In this document: one piece after another, positions 1-8,146 of the stretch | Position numbering within the stretch: the first letter of the stretch is position 1 | How the letters are laid out: the number at the start of each line of letters is the position of its first letter | Assembly: GCA_023091735.1 (NCBI GenBank) | Contig: JALKBU010001455.1 | Span: forward strand, 1 to 10,918 | Origin: Trichomonas tenax | Lineage: Eukaryota > Parabasalia > Trichomonadida > Trichomonadidae | DNA: 10,918 nt | Reading direction: 5' to 3' | Position numbers and translations under genes: made by a program | The notes under the pieces: generated by a model | What the model was told of the DNA's origin: nothing | The model's database searches: none | What the model saw: the letters and a program-made list of their open reading frames with translations, nothing else

Positions 1-165
1 GCTCGTCAACAACACTAACCTGGATGTATTGGTTAGACAACAAAGATATTTATGACACTTTTTATAAAGGTGACAATTTGCCCGCGCAAAAAGTGACAGT
101 TTATTCATGAAAAGTGACTTTAAGGTTGCCTGTCACTTTTTGGTGTTCACTTTTGTCATAGACTC
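1..165 (+). repeat. Left terminal inverted repeat
   Basis: Bases 1-165 match the reverse complement of 10538-10701. By eye there are about seven or eight scattered substitutions plus two small length differences, near 101-110 and 126-131, which gives roughly 93% identity. The match starts at GCTCGTCA at base 1 and stops sharply after CATAGACTC at 165; from 166 the two sides are unrelated. The outer 55 bases are almost perfectly conserved. The inner two thirds contain repeated AAAAGTGAC/GTCACTTTT words in both orientations, the kind of arrangement expected of multiple binding sites. The repeat may extend leftwards beyond the window. Confidence 0.95.
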
Positions 166-569
166 GGCGACAATATAAAGTCAATGATCGTTGGAATCAA
201 CATTTCGATACAATCGGAGGAATATGCTTTCTGCATGGTATGGAATCCAATCATCAACAATTTGTCTATTTTTTCAATATTTTATCCCAAAAATACAAAA
301 ATTGATATCTCCATATGATTGTCATTCCAAAAATCGCAAAAAAAAAATTTCAATCCAAATTTTTGCTAAAATGTATAAACTTTATCTCAATTTTGAACGA
401 TAAAAAATATGATGATTTTTGTTCAATTTTGAGATAGTATTATGCAAAAATAATTAAAATTGAGAAAGAAAAACCGTTCCATAAAATTTTTAAACACTAA
501 AATCGTATTTTACATATACATTAGAATATATTCCAAGATTGAGTGGAAAAAGATAAAATAAATAACTGA
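166..569. other. AT-rich 5' region of the kinase gene with one imperfect inverted repeat
   Basis: No convincing gene is present. A 70-codon open stretch from a TTG at 191 to 403 has no ATG near its beginning and low-complexity composition, so I do not call it. Bases 383-398 and 421-436 form an imperfect inverted repeat (about 14 of 16 pairs, 22-base loop), which could be a hairpin in RNA or chance in AT-rich DNA. The promoter of the kinase gene must lie here, but I do not see the trichomonad initiator consensus (TCA followed by Y and T or A) close to the ATG. Confidence 0.5.
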
Positions 570-1670
570 ATGTCTCGCTTTCAGCATATCCTCCCTCCTA
601 AGTACCTTAATGGGTTTTTATTCGAGGATTTCCTTGGCAAGGGAGCATTCTCCAGTGTCTACAAAGCGACAAACTTGCAAACGAAAATGAGTTATGCGAT
701 AAAAATATTTCCAAAATCGAATTTAAAAACGAAAAAAGATCAAGAAATGTTACAGCACGAAATAGATAGCATGTCTATATTCAATTGTGAGTATATCGTC
801 AAATTACACGACTTTTTTTGGGATGCATCAAATTTCTATTTAGTTTTAGATCTGTGTAAAGGTGGTGAATTGTACGACTTCATCATAGAGAACGATAAGC
901 TTGGAGAGGCAACGGCCGCTGTCGTTTTCAAACAGATTGCAATTGGTATTGGATATTCACACTCTAATGGTGTCGCACACCGCGACATCAAGCCGCAGAA
1001 CATTCTCATTACTGAGTTTCCACACATAAAAATAACAGACTTTGGCCTTTGCGGAGTTATTCAGGGATCGGAATTGATGAATGGATTCTGCGGATCTCTG
1101 ACGTACTGCTCACCGGAGTGCCTCACAAGGCAGGAATACGACGGAAAACTCAGTGATATATGGTCAATGGGTGTACTCTTATACACGATGGTCGTAGGAA
1201 ATCCGCCATGGAATGCCACAATGCATTCTTATCTGCTCGACCAGATATACTCAGACAGCATACAGTATCCAAGCCACATATCGAAACTTTGCAAGAATTT
1301 AATTTCATCGATGCTCAAAATCAATCCATTTGAGAGAATCACAATGGATGAGATTATGAACCATCCATGGCTAAAAATGACATCGTTAATTGACGAAAAA
1401 ACAATAAAACCTATCGAAACACCTCCACCGGTTCCGGAAAAGCCTTTAGCACTTGTGGAGCTTGATCGCTCCATATCGTGCAGATTCAGGCTCCCTGTTG
1501 AGCACGGAATAGTACCGCCGGTAGGGATTTCGAAAGCGGAATCAGCAAACAACCCAACACAGATAATTATTCAAAAACCAGGACTTCCTTGCTTAGCAAG
1601 AAATCGTCCTGCCAGAAAGAAATGCGTTTCTGTTGGTCCTCTTACGGTCAGATCTCGATCAATGCTCTGA
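570..1670 (+). CDS. CAMK-type serine/threonine protein kinase
   Basis: This gene encodes a predicted serine/threonine kinase of 366 residues, intronless and probably cytosolic. The kinase domain covers about residues 16-269. It has a glycine loop GKGAFSSV at 23-30, the ATP lysine K45 (YAIKIF), helix-C E64, the catalytic loop HRDIKPQN at 137-144, DFG at 157-159, SPE at 181-183 in place of APE, DIW at 196-198 and the closing arginine R256. The segment C174-G-S followed by Y179-x-S-P-E resembles the CAMK/AMPK-like group. The threonine that upstream kinases phosphorylate in AMPK-like enzymes, two residues before that cysteine, is Gly172 here, so activation by that route is unlikely. The tail (270-366) has a proline-rich stretch, TPPPVPEKP, and a basic serine-rich C-terminus with no recognised domain. 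All catalytic residues are present, so the enzyme should be active. Large expansions of such kinases are typical of trichomonads. The ATG at 570 is the first one before the domain. Confidence 0.95.
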   Translation: MSRFQHILPPKYLNGFLFEDFLGKGAFSSVYKATNLQTKMSYAIKIFPKSNLKTKKDQEMLQHEIDSMSIFNCEYIVKLHDFFWDASNFYLVLDLCKGGELYDFIIENDKLGEATAAVVFKQIAIGIGYSHSNGVAHRDIKPQNILITEFPHIKITDFGLCGVIQGSELMNGFCGSLTYCSPECLTRQEYDGKLSDIWSMGVLLYTMVVGNPPWNATMHSYLLDQIYSDSIQYPSHISKLCKNLISSMLKINPFERITMDEIMNHPWLKMTSLIDEKTIKPIETPPPVPEKPLALVELDRSISCRFRLPVEHGIVPPVGISKAESANNPTQIIIQKPGLPCLARNRPARKKCVSVGPLTVRSRSML

Positions 1671-1933
1671 ATCCCACTTATGACTTCCCAGCTTAACTGC
1701 CTCAAGCCGAAATAATCACACAGCTATTTGTTATTTGTTTGTTTGTAAAAATCGATTTGATATTATTTATGCATTACATATCCATCTCATTTTTCATTTG
1801 GAATACATTATGCTGTGACTCCTTATGAATAACAACTATCGAATAATCACCTAAAAGAAAATAACATTTTAACATTTTTATACAAATAAATTTGTCATGT
1901 AAAAATATAATTGACACGTAAATAAAATGTTGA
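1671..1933. other. 3' flank of the kinase gene, no gene seen
   Basis: This is AT-rich sequence with several AAATAAA-like runs that could serve polyadenylation. I see no readable frame of note on either strand. Confidence 0.5.
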
Positions 1934-2376
1934 CATGTAAAAAAGTGGTTAAGAATTACAAATAAAAGTGACAGTTCTTATAAGTTTATCTCTGATACTG
2001 AACTTAGAAAAGTATCGGATACATCGATCACAAATTATGTCATCGAGTCTAAGATTGAGCGAATATATGGTACTAAGACAGACTATTGCTTTCAAGGCGT
2101 TGTTAATAACTTAATTGGGATCTGTTGTCAATCTAATTCCAATCTTGCATACATTGGTCCATATTCTGCATATGCATGCATCAAATTGCAGACTGTTGAC
2201 TTATTCCATGTTCGAAACTCGTTACAATTGACTAATATGCATTTTCTGGATGCACATCATTGACATCAATTATTTTTCCAGAAGGTTTAGTTAACATTAT
2301 GAACTATGCATTTTTCCAAACTAAAATACAAAAGATTTACATTCCATCCAGTGTTGTTCTTATTGAAGATTCTGCC
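1934..2376 (+). pseudogene. BspA-like leucine-rich-repeat protein, broken remnant
   Basis: This is a fragment of the BspA-like family (Treponema pallidum-type LRR), surface or secreted proteins that trichomonads carry in hundreds of copies. One frame is open from 1934 to the TGA at 2261-2263 and contains LRR-like phrases such as YIGPYSAYACIKLQTVDL. The reading then continues one frame over, from about 2236, with AFSGCTSLTSIIFPEGL, NYAFFQTKIQKIYIPSSV and a final IEDSA at about 2362-2376. The canonical spacing of the repeat, AF..C.SLTSI.FP.....I...AF, is unmistakable. The gene lacks an ATG, a signal peptide and the C-terminal membrane anchor. It carries a frameshift near 2233-2238 and loses homology abruptly at 2377. 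A short copy of the TIR motif (AAAAGTGACAGTT, 1964-1976) lies inside the open frame, upstream of the first recognisable LRR phrases. Confidence 0.85.
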
Positions 2377-2520
2377 GCCAAATCACATGCAAATCCACAT
2401 ACTACACAACGCGACAAACCGAGTCTACAACGAAGATGGAGAACCTGGAGAAATTAATTTCGTAACTTGGGACATTCTGCAAAGGGAAAAGGAACTGTTG
2501 AATTTACGTGGCATAATGTG
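2377..2520 (+). other. Unassigned fragment after the BspA relic
   Basis: LRR similarity stops at 2376. A different frame, open from before 2306 to the stop TGA at about 2519-2521, reads as a hydrophilic, acidic peptide including VYNEDGEPGEINFVTWDI and LQREKELLNLRGIM. Base composition is richer in GC than the flanks. It could be the last exon-like piece of another gene joined to the BspA fragment, or the diverged C-terminal tail of the same gene. I do not recognise it. Confidence 0.3.
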
Positions 2521-2537
2521 AATTTTACATGTCAAAT

Positions 2538-2900
2538 TTATGATATTTTTTGATGAGAAAGAATAAAAACAAAGGTAGTATCATATATATCAACATCTGA
2601 TTCTGGAGCATCAAATGGATCCGAATTTTCGACTGGACCTACATCCTTGCACACAGCATAAAAATATTGATAAACTGTAATCACCTGTAAAACTGAATGC
2701 TCCGCCTTGTGTCGCTTGGCATCTTACGAAGGATGATGCAAGCATGTAAACAGATTGTCTTTGGCTGCCTCCATACAAGAAAATAACGCTACTCGATGAA
2801 GATGATCATAATTCAGTGAATTGACACTCCAAAATCGAATAACTCTCTGAAGCAGGGCCAGCAGTGATAGAATATTGCCGCCCTTCAAAAATTCGTCCAT
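2538..2900 (-). pseudogene. Unrecognised protein relic with one in-frame TAA
   Basis: Reading the minus strand from an ATG at 2900-2898, a single frame of 121 codons runs to a TAA at 2540-2538, broken only by an in-frame TAA at 2726-2724. The first half begins MDEFLKGGNILSLLALLQRV and looks alpha-helical; after the stop the frame continues through HSVLQVITVYQYFYAVCKDV to the acidic phrase DPFDAPESDVDIYD. Amino-acid use on both sides of the stop is protein-like, and the composition is distinctly less AT-rich than the DNA to the right. The frame is open back to 2930, so more N-terminal sequence is not evident. I do not recognise the family. It may be a recent pseudogene, a piece of a larger lost gene, or a gene with a sequencing error at the stop. 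Confidence 0.55.
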
Positions 2901-2941
2901 TGGATAACAAATATAAACAAAAAAAAAACATTAAAAAAAGT

Positions 2942-2961
2942 ATGACGTAAATTCACGTCAT
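2942..2961. repeat. Near-perfect 20-bp palindrome
   Basis: ATGACGT at 2942-2948 pairs with ACGTCAT at 2955-2961 around AAATTC, so all but one base pair of the 20-bp dyad match. TGACGT half-sites are bound by bZIP-type factors in other eukaryotes, but there is no evidence of a function here. It lies upstream of the minus-strand relic ending at 2538. Confidence 0.5.
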
Positions 2962-4316
2962 TGGGCATGCAAAAATAGTTATGTTTGTTGCATATAGAAT
3001 CTATGTTAAGAGTTTGGAGCTGTCAAATTTTTTGAGATATTTGTTTGAAATTTTTCTGATGATGAAACAAAACTTCAAAATATGAAAATATAAAGTATAA
3101 ACATCATTTTGTTCACAAAAAGTGAAAAATGAGAACATGTCTGTAATATGATAATGATCAAGTTGTACCAATAAGATTTTTTAAACAAAATGACAATTTT
3201 TGGAATTTTGATTTCTATTTAGTGATAATCTTGGTATCTGATACGAGACAACAAATGTATATCATTCAATAATTGATAATTTTACAAAACCCCTCAAATA
3301 TAGTCTATAGCAATTCTTAATTATATACAAAAATTCAAATGTTATAAAATATTTTAGGAGGTTTATCTCTTTGAAAACTTTTTTATTTTTGAGAAATTTA
3401 CAAACCCAATATTATATAATAATATCTATGCATATTGTATATCAGCATTTTAAGTTTGTTCAAAAATGAAGGGTGAGTATCCGTTTCAAAAGTAACAAAA
3501 TTTGAAATTGATAAGAAAGTTGGCTAATTTAAAATTATTTCATATTTCGCTTTTTCATATCGTTTAACTCAATATTTCAGAATTTTTGATAAAGATGCTG
3601 TTGTCATCAACAATAGGATTGTGATTGAGCAGCATAGTTTGGATATATATAACGTACAAAAACAGTTCTATAATTTTGTTATGGATTTGTTCGCTAGATT
3701 GATAGATTTGTCGTTATTATCGAAAGAATCAACCAAAAAAATATGTTAATTTTAAGTAACACCCATGAAACTATGCTATAAATCGTCTTTGCAATTTAAA
3801 ATTTGTTCCAAAAATGCTCAAATATCATATAAAAAACTGTCTTTTTCCAGATTTGGAACAAAATATTGTTGTTTCACAGAATCAATGTAAAAAATTTAAA
3901 TAATTTTATGGCTAGTTTTGAAATCGAATGGAAAACACATTAAATTATCATTTTGCCAGATTTGATGCAGAAGATTTGGAGGGTTTATATCAAATTCGCG
4001 GTATATTTAGCTTCTCTGTGATAAATATTGAAAGTGTTTTAACCTTGGGGTTATAATTCAAAAGTTTTATAAATTCATCAAATATAGAAATGATAAAAAT
4101 TGATATTCTAGCGATGTAGTTAGCATCAAATCATATGCTTATGTTGGTTGATTTTGTGCTTTAAGTATTTAGCCGATATATATATGATATTGATCTAAAT
4201 TCAACATCTTTATTCTTTTATTATTGTTAACAACAAGCACTATTCAAACATTAACCCCCACATGCAGTAGTGAATAAACATTTGCTGATTACTTTCACTT
4301 TCTGTTGAAAATGTGA
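2962..4316. other. Long AT-rich stretch without a callable gene
   Basis: About 1.35 kb with many A/T runs and stops in all frames. One frame on the plus strand is open for 73 codons without an early Met (3528-3749) and has a protein-like central part (IVIEQHSLDIYNVQKQFYNF). Open stretches of that length are expected by chance at this composition, so I do not call it a gene. Otherwise I see nothing recognisable. Confidence 0.5.
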
Positions 4317-4502
4317 AATTCGTTTTCACGAGTAAATGATGATGAAAGTTTAAGACCCGCAACAAGCATACTTAGCTTCGGTGTTTGTAGAAGCAGAATA
4401 TTTGCTGAAATTAGTCAACCTTAATCAATTGACAAGTGGATCACCGTTGTCACTTTTTACAACAGAATGATATCAGATTGAGTTAATTCAGCGGCTTTAA
4501 GC

Positions 4503-5322
4503 GTGAAGTTAACGAATATAGACAACGCAGCGTATATTTTTGGTCTAGTTATTGGACTCCTTTGCATTCTTCCTTTCACGTATAGTTCATCTGTTTTAAT
4601 AAGAATGCATAACATATCGATGCATGATCTCCCCGGACTGTTCTTCTGTTTTGCGCAGTGTTTCGTGTGTATGCGATCATTATTTAGATATTTAATTTTT
4701 AACACCGAAATTCATGGAAAAGCAACTGATACACATAACAACAGAAATGGGGGTTATGTCCCGAGTTTATTATTTCAAAAGTATTTTATTAATTTTGAAT
4801 TTCGTTAATATATATATTAATATATTCCAGGTACAAAATTAATGACGACGGTTCTTAAGTATTTGATTTTGATTCTCATTGTTGTAAGAATTATCAGTTC
4901 ATTCATTGATCTCCCGAATAATAAATTTACAAATAACAACTTCTATGATATTATTATCGTAACTTTTGAAATGGCGTTTAACTGCTTTTTGCTTAATTGT
5001 TGCTTCAATGTCATTTATATTCTCCAGAGTTGTTGATTCGATTCCACAAAAGATGAGAAAAAATATCAAAATTTCCATTTTTATTTATGCGCTATCTGTA
5101 TTTGTAACAAGAGTCATTTACGTTATTACTAATAGCAAAGTGTTTGTCTGTTGGATGTCCAGTCACACTACTACACAAGATTTGCTATATATGTGTCTTT
5201 GGAACATTTACAAGTTTTTCGATTTTCATGCTTTATTATTTATCGTTTGGAATCTTTCAGTCAACAGAATGAGTGAATCCACAAAGGCAACAGACGTGTG
5301 TGAATTGAATCTTATAGTGTGA
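4503..5322 (+). pseudogene. Multi-pass membrane protein, frameshifted relic
   Basis: Three consecutive pieces read as one polytopic membrane protein. Piece 1 (4503-4808) starts without an ATG and contains two hydrophobic segments (AAYIFGLVIGLLCILPFTYS; LPGLFFCFAQCFVC). Piece 2 (ATG at 4842 to 5036) is in the same frame after a TAA at 4806-4808 and has two more. Piece 3 (4966-5322) is shifted by one base and holds SRVVDSIPQKMRKNIKISIF followed by two further hydrophobic segments and a polar C-terminus. Six or seven segments with a basic loop between them resemble the plant THH1/TOM1/TOM3 and GPR137-like seven-helix group, but this is a weak, by-eye comparison. The piece-1 frame can also be followed back through a TGA (4479) and a TAA (4422) to 4317, including SLRPATSILSFGVCRSRIFA. 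At least one stop and one frameshift make it a pseudogene unless the assembly is wrong. Confidence 0.55.
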
Positions 5323-5603
5323 TCAAATTCCCATGAGTTGATATCATCAATTTATAAACATAGATCTCAAAATTGATATGAAGCAACAATTTGATTGCAT
5401 TTCAGATATCAAGTAATGCTGCATTCATATGCCCTTCAAATTATGATATCTTAATCAAATATTCAATCAAGTGCCATTAAAAAGCGAATTAAGTTGTATG
5501 TCGAGCATTTATAAAATAAGCATATTCTATATATAATATTATATATAGAGAAAACAATTGAAATTGAAATTTGATAAAAAAAATGAAAATTCATATGCAA
5601 AAC
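5323..5603. other. AT-rich spacer with a 24-bp perfect palindrome
   Basis: No gene is seen. Bases 5526-5549 form a perfect palindrome made almost wholly of A and T, centred on AATATT. It could extrude as a cruciform, though alternating AT runs often produce such palindromes by chance. A short stretch at 5405-5425 (ATATCAAGTAATGCTGCATT) resembles the end of the downstream direct repeat and may be a degraded third copy. Confidence 0.5.
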
Positions 5604-5736
5604 CATATTTTCATTGTAAAAATTAAATATCCATAGGAAGTATATAATTCTATGATATATAAAAAATCTTAGATTGAGATTTGAGAAAAATTGAGATATC
5701 AAGCGTAATGTTGTATTTTTATTGCAAAAATAGAAT
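5604..5736 (+). repeat. Degenerate direct repeat, copy 1
   Basis: This matches 5821-5956 at an offset of 217-220 bases. The first 27 bases are identical in both copies (starting CATATTTTCATTGTAAAAAT). Later blocks are also shared: CTTAGATT.AGATTTGA, then ATCAAGCGTAATG.TGTATT followed by TTTATTGCA. The middle is diverged with small length changes. The copies suggest an old tandem duplication or two insertions of a short dispersed repeat. Confidence 0.75.
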
Positions 5737-5820
5737 ACTCCAATTACATATATGATGCTTTAATAAACAAATAAGCTTAGTTGAAGAATTTAATAAAATT
5801 TGATATATCAATGGCCACAT

Positions 5821-5956
5821 CATATTTTCATTGTAAAAATTAAATATGGCTATGATGTATATAATGTAATGATGGATAAAAAAGCTTAGATTAAGATTTG
5901 AATAAATTCGAAAAAAAATCAAGCGTAATGATGTATTTTTATTGCAGAAATGCAAT
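5821..5956 (+). repeat. Degenerate direct repeat, copy 2
   Basis: This is the second copy of the repeat at 5604-5736, ending about 75 bases before the start codon of the coiled-coil gene. It therefore lies in that gene's probable promoter region and 5' flank. The minus strand of both copies is open and reads a similar peptide (SNLNL.FFI.H.IIY, then IFNFYNENM), but those frames consist of low-complexity hydrophobic residues, so I treat them as a by-product of the duplication. Confidence 0.75.
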
Positions 5957-6032
5957 ATTTAGATGATGTGTATTATAATTTTGGTGATTATAAAGAATAA
6001 AAACAAACCGCACGAAAAAACGTGTTTTCAAA

Positions 6033-8015
6033 ATGAAACCGAACTCTAAAGCGCTTCCACCTCTCGCACCGCCGCCTCTTTCGCGTCCGGAGCTGAAAAA
6101 GATCACTTCGCTCGTGAACAAAGCGCTGACGTCGACGAGTCTCAAAGAGAAAAACGATATTTTACAAGAAATGCGAGTTATGTGGATTCCACAGAACGAA
6201 GAACTGGAGAACATCCTTTCTTCGAACACAGAGAAGTCCGCTGAGCTCGAAAAAATGCAAAAGCAAATGTTAAATCTACAAAATACTTGCGACACTCTGA
6301 AAACAAACACTTCGTTCTATTACAAGGCGGAAATGATCAGATCCAGGCGCAGTGAGGCCATGATCGAGCGTTCGATCAAAAGTACTGAAGCAGAACTCAC
6401 GAAAATTGCATCTGTCAACTTTCCAGCGAAGCTTTCTCAAGTTAATGAGCTGAAGGAACAACCGGACCAGTTTTTGTTTACGTTGATTGACTTAAATCTT
6501 GCTCGCCTCGAAGAGATGGCATATGCTTATAAAAAACGTCTTCTCATCGTTGAACAGAGCCAAGAATCCACAGATCTCATTCTCAAAGAGTTTGGATCAG
6601 TCTATGGCTTGTTAGATCGTGAGAAACAGCTTGCAGATGAAAATCAAAAACTTCGTGATGAAGAAAAATCATATATCAAAGATGCTTTCACACGCCGTCG
6701 TAAATTCGCTGAAATGCCACCTGTTGTCGCGCGAAATCTCTCATCCGTATTCAAGAGAAGCATCGAGTTCGAGAAAGACGCACTCGATAATTTCTCTGGC
6801 TGCAATTTCGAAGTTCCTGACATCCAGGGCTCTGATTTAGACTTTGATGGCATCTGCGGTGATGCTGGCTTCACAACAGAGCCGGATCACTTCGACGAAC
6901 AAGAATTCTCGTCAACATCCGATGAACTCGCAGAACAATTAAATAATGCGAAAGATTCGAGAGAAAGACTTCGAGTTTTGCGTGAACTCATTCACGTGAT
7001 GGAGACAAACAACGCCAAGCTCATGCAGGACATCACAGCATGCAGACAGAAGCGCAGACCGCATCAAGAAACGCCACAAACGAGGCTTGACAAACTCCTT
7101 GAGGAAAACGATCACCTCTTTGAGAGAGTTGCTGCAGCGCAGGACTCGCTTGAGAGGAACACAGAAAACTCCAGTGCCTTGGCAAGAGACGTCTTAACAA
7201 TGATGAAGCACAGGAGTGGATTCCAACAGGCTTTCGTTGACACAATAACGCAACTCAGAGATTTATCGAAGAGCCACGCTGTCGTTAAGTCAATGCTTTC
7301 CATCGATAAGGATATTGTTTCCACCATCACTCAAGTCACCAGCGCACTTGGTAAGTATTTGCTCGACACAAACTTCAACGAGATGAGAACGCTTTTGGAG
7401 AGCGAAGTAACGAGCAACGCGAAGGCATTGGAAGACTCACAACCGCTGCCACCAGTCGTCACAGCTCCACCGAAAGAGGAAACGCACGAAGAGGAAGTCT
7501 CGATGATGTTACTTGCAACACGTCAGAAGAAGCCAAGGAAGCCACGTGTTCACAAGGAATCGCCAAACAGCGGCAGAAACAACGATAAGTCATCTGTTGC
7601 AGCCGAATTTGCTTCCACACTTTCTCTGGAGATGGCGCAGCCGCAGAGCTCTATTGTCGAGAAGCCATTGAACTCATCAGAACTATTGATGGGTGCTTCA
7701 CGTGCAGAACTCCTAAATGCAGCATCTCTCGTTCTCGATCTTGGTGGATATACTGTTGGCCTCAAACTTGGGCTTCATGATCTCTTCCACGACTCCTTCA
7801 AGAACATGCTCAGTCAGTTCAAGAGCGATATATCAGGCCACATGCAGGAATTCGGCCAAACAATGGCAGAGAACTTTGGCACAATCAGTCTTTGCAGCAA
7901 CAGAATCCTTGTCAAGCAGAAAGATAATGTTGCAATTCAAACAGAAGCAGCACCACGTAACGATGAATGTATCCAAGTTGGCGAAGAACCTCATACGGGA
8001 AGAAAGCCTAAGTAA
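6033..8015 (+). CDS. Proline-rich N-terminus / coiled-coil protein of 660 residues
   Basis: This is an intact, intronless gene with clearly less AT-rich coding sequence than its flanks. I do not recognise a catalytic domain. Residues 1-20 are proline-rich (ALPPLAPPPLSRPE). Long charged, leucine-containing helical stretches follow, at about 55-120, 185-215 and 285-400, with heptad-like patterns (for example ELEKMQKQMLNLQNTCDTLK). There is an acidic segment near 255-300 and a proline and basic linker at about 480-520 (QKKPRKPRVHKE). The C-terminal helical region is at about 550-625 (ALLNAASL-like and FKNMLSQFKSDISGHMQEFG). Such architecture suits a structural or scaffolding protein of the cytoskeleton, flagellar or basal-body apparatus, but that is inference. 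There is no signal peptide or membrane segment. The ATG at 6033 follows an in-frame AT-rich leader and begins the proline-rich section, so it is the likely start. Confidence 0.9.
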   Translation: MKPNSKALPPLAPPPLSRPELKKITSLVNKALTSTSLKEKNDILQEMRVMWIPQNEELENILSSNTEKSAELEKMQKQMLNLQNTCDTLKTNTSFYYKAEMIRSRRSEAMIERSIKSTEAELTKIASVNFPAKLSQVNELKEQPDQFLFTLIDLNLARLEEMAYAYKKRLLIVEQSQESTDLILKEFGSVYGLLDREKQLADENQKLRDEEKSYIKDAFTRRRKFAEMPPVVARNLSSVFKRSIEFEKDALDNFSGCNFEVPDIQGSDLDFDGICGDAGFTTEPDHFDEQEFSSTSDELAEQLNNAKDSRERLRVLRELIHVMETNNAKLMQDITACRQKRRPHQETPQTRLDKLLEENDHLFERVAAAQDSLERNTENSSALARDVLTMMKHRSGFQQAFVDTITQLRDLSKSHAVVKSMLSIDKDIVSTITQVTSALGKYLLDTNFNEMRTLLESEVTSNAKALEDSQPLPPVVTAPPKEETHEEEVSMMLLATRQKKPRKPRVHKESPNSGRNNDKSSVAAEFASTLSLEMAQPQSSIVEKPLNSSELLMGASRAELLNAASLVLDLGGYTVGLKLGLHDLFHDSFKNMLSQFKSDISGHMQEFGQTMAENFGTISLCSNRILVKQKDNVAIQTEAAPRNDECIQVGEEPHTGRKPK

Positions 8016-8146
8016 TCACTTTGTTATTATTTTTTTATGTTGTCATTTAAAATGTTTTTTTGTTTTAACAGGGGGTTGAAAAATAACTAATGGTTGTGTC
8101 AAAAATATGGCAAATTGACCTTTACTATTTTATGATTTACTCGAAA

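Noticed and set aside
191..403. Open stretch of 70 codons after the left TIR
   Set aside because: It starts at TTG, has no near-start ATG, and is composed of low-complexity AT-driven residues with no similarity I can recognise.
3528..3749. Open frame of 73 codons with a protein-like centre
   Set aside because: It has no early Met and no homologue I recognise, and its length is about what chance gives in this composition over 10 kb.
4805..4820. Perfect AT-only palindrome between two pieces of the membrane-protein relic
   Set aside because: It is simple alternating AT sequence, expected by chance. No trichomonad intron signals (GTATGT ... ACTAACACACAG) are present that would make the interval an intron.
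5463..5955. Two minus-strand open frames with similar hydrophobic peptides
   Set aside because: They coincide with the two copies of a degenerate direct repeat and consist of Phe/Ile/Tyr/Asn-rich residues typical of AT-rich noncoding DNA. The similarity is explained by the duplication.
5939..6310. Minus-strand open frame of 123 codons overlapping the start of the coiled-coil gene
   Set aside because: It is a shadow of the GC-richer sense gene. Its sequence is Phe/Ser-rich and its orientation contradicts the clear plus-strand gene.
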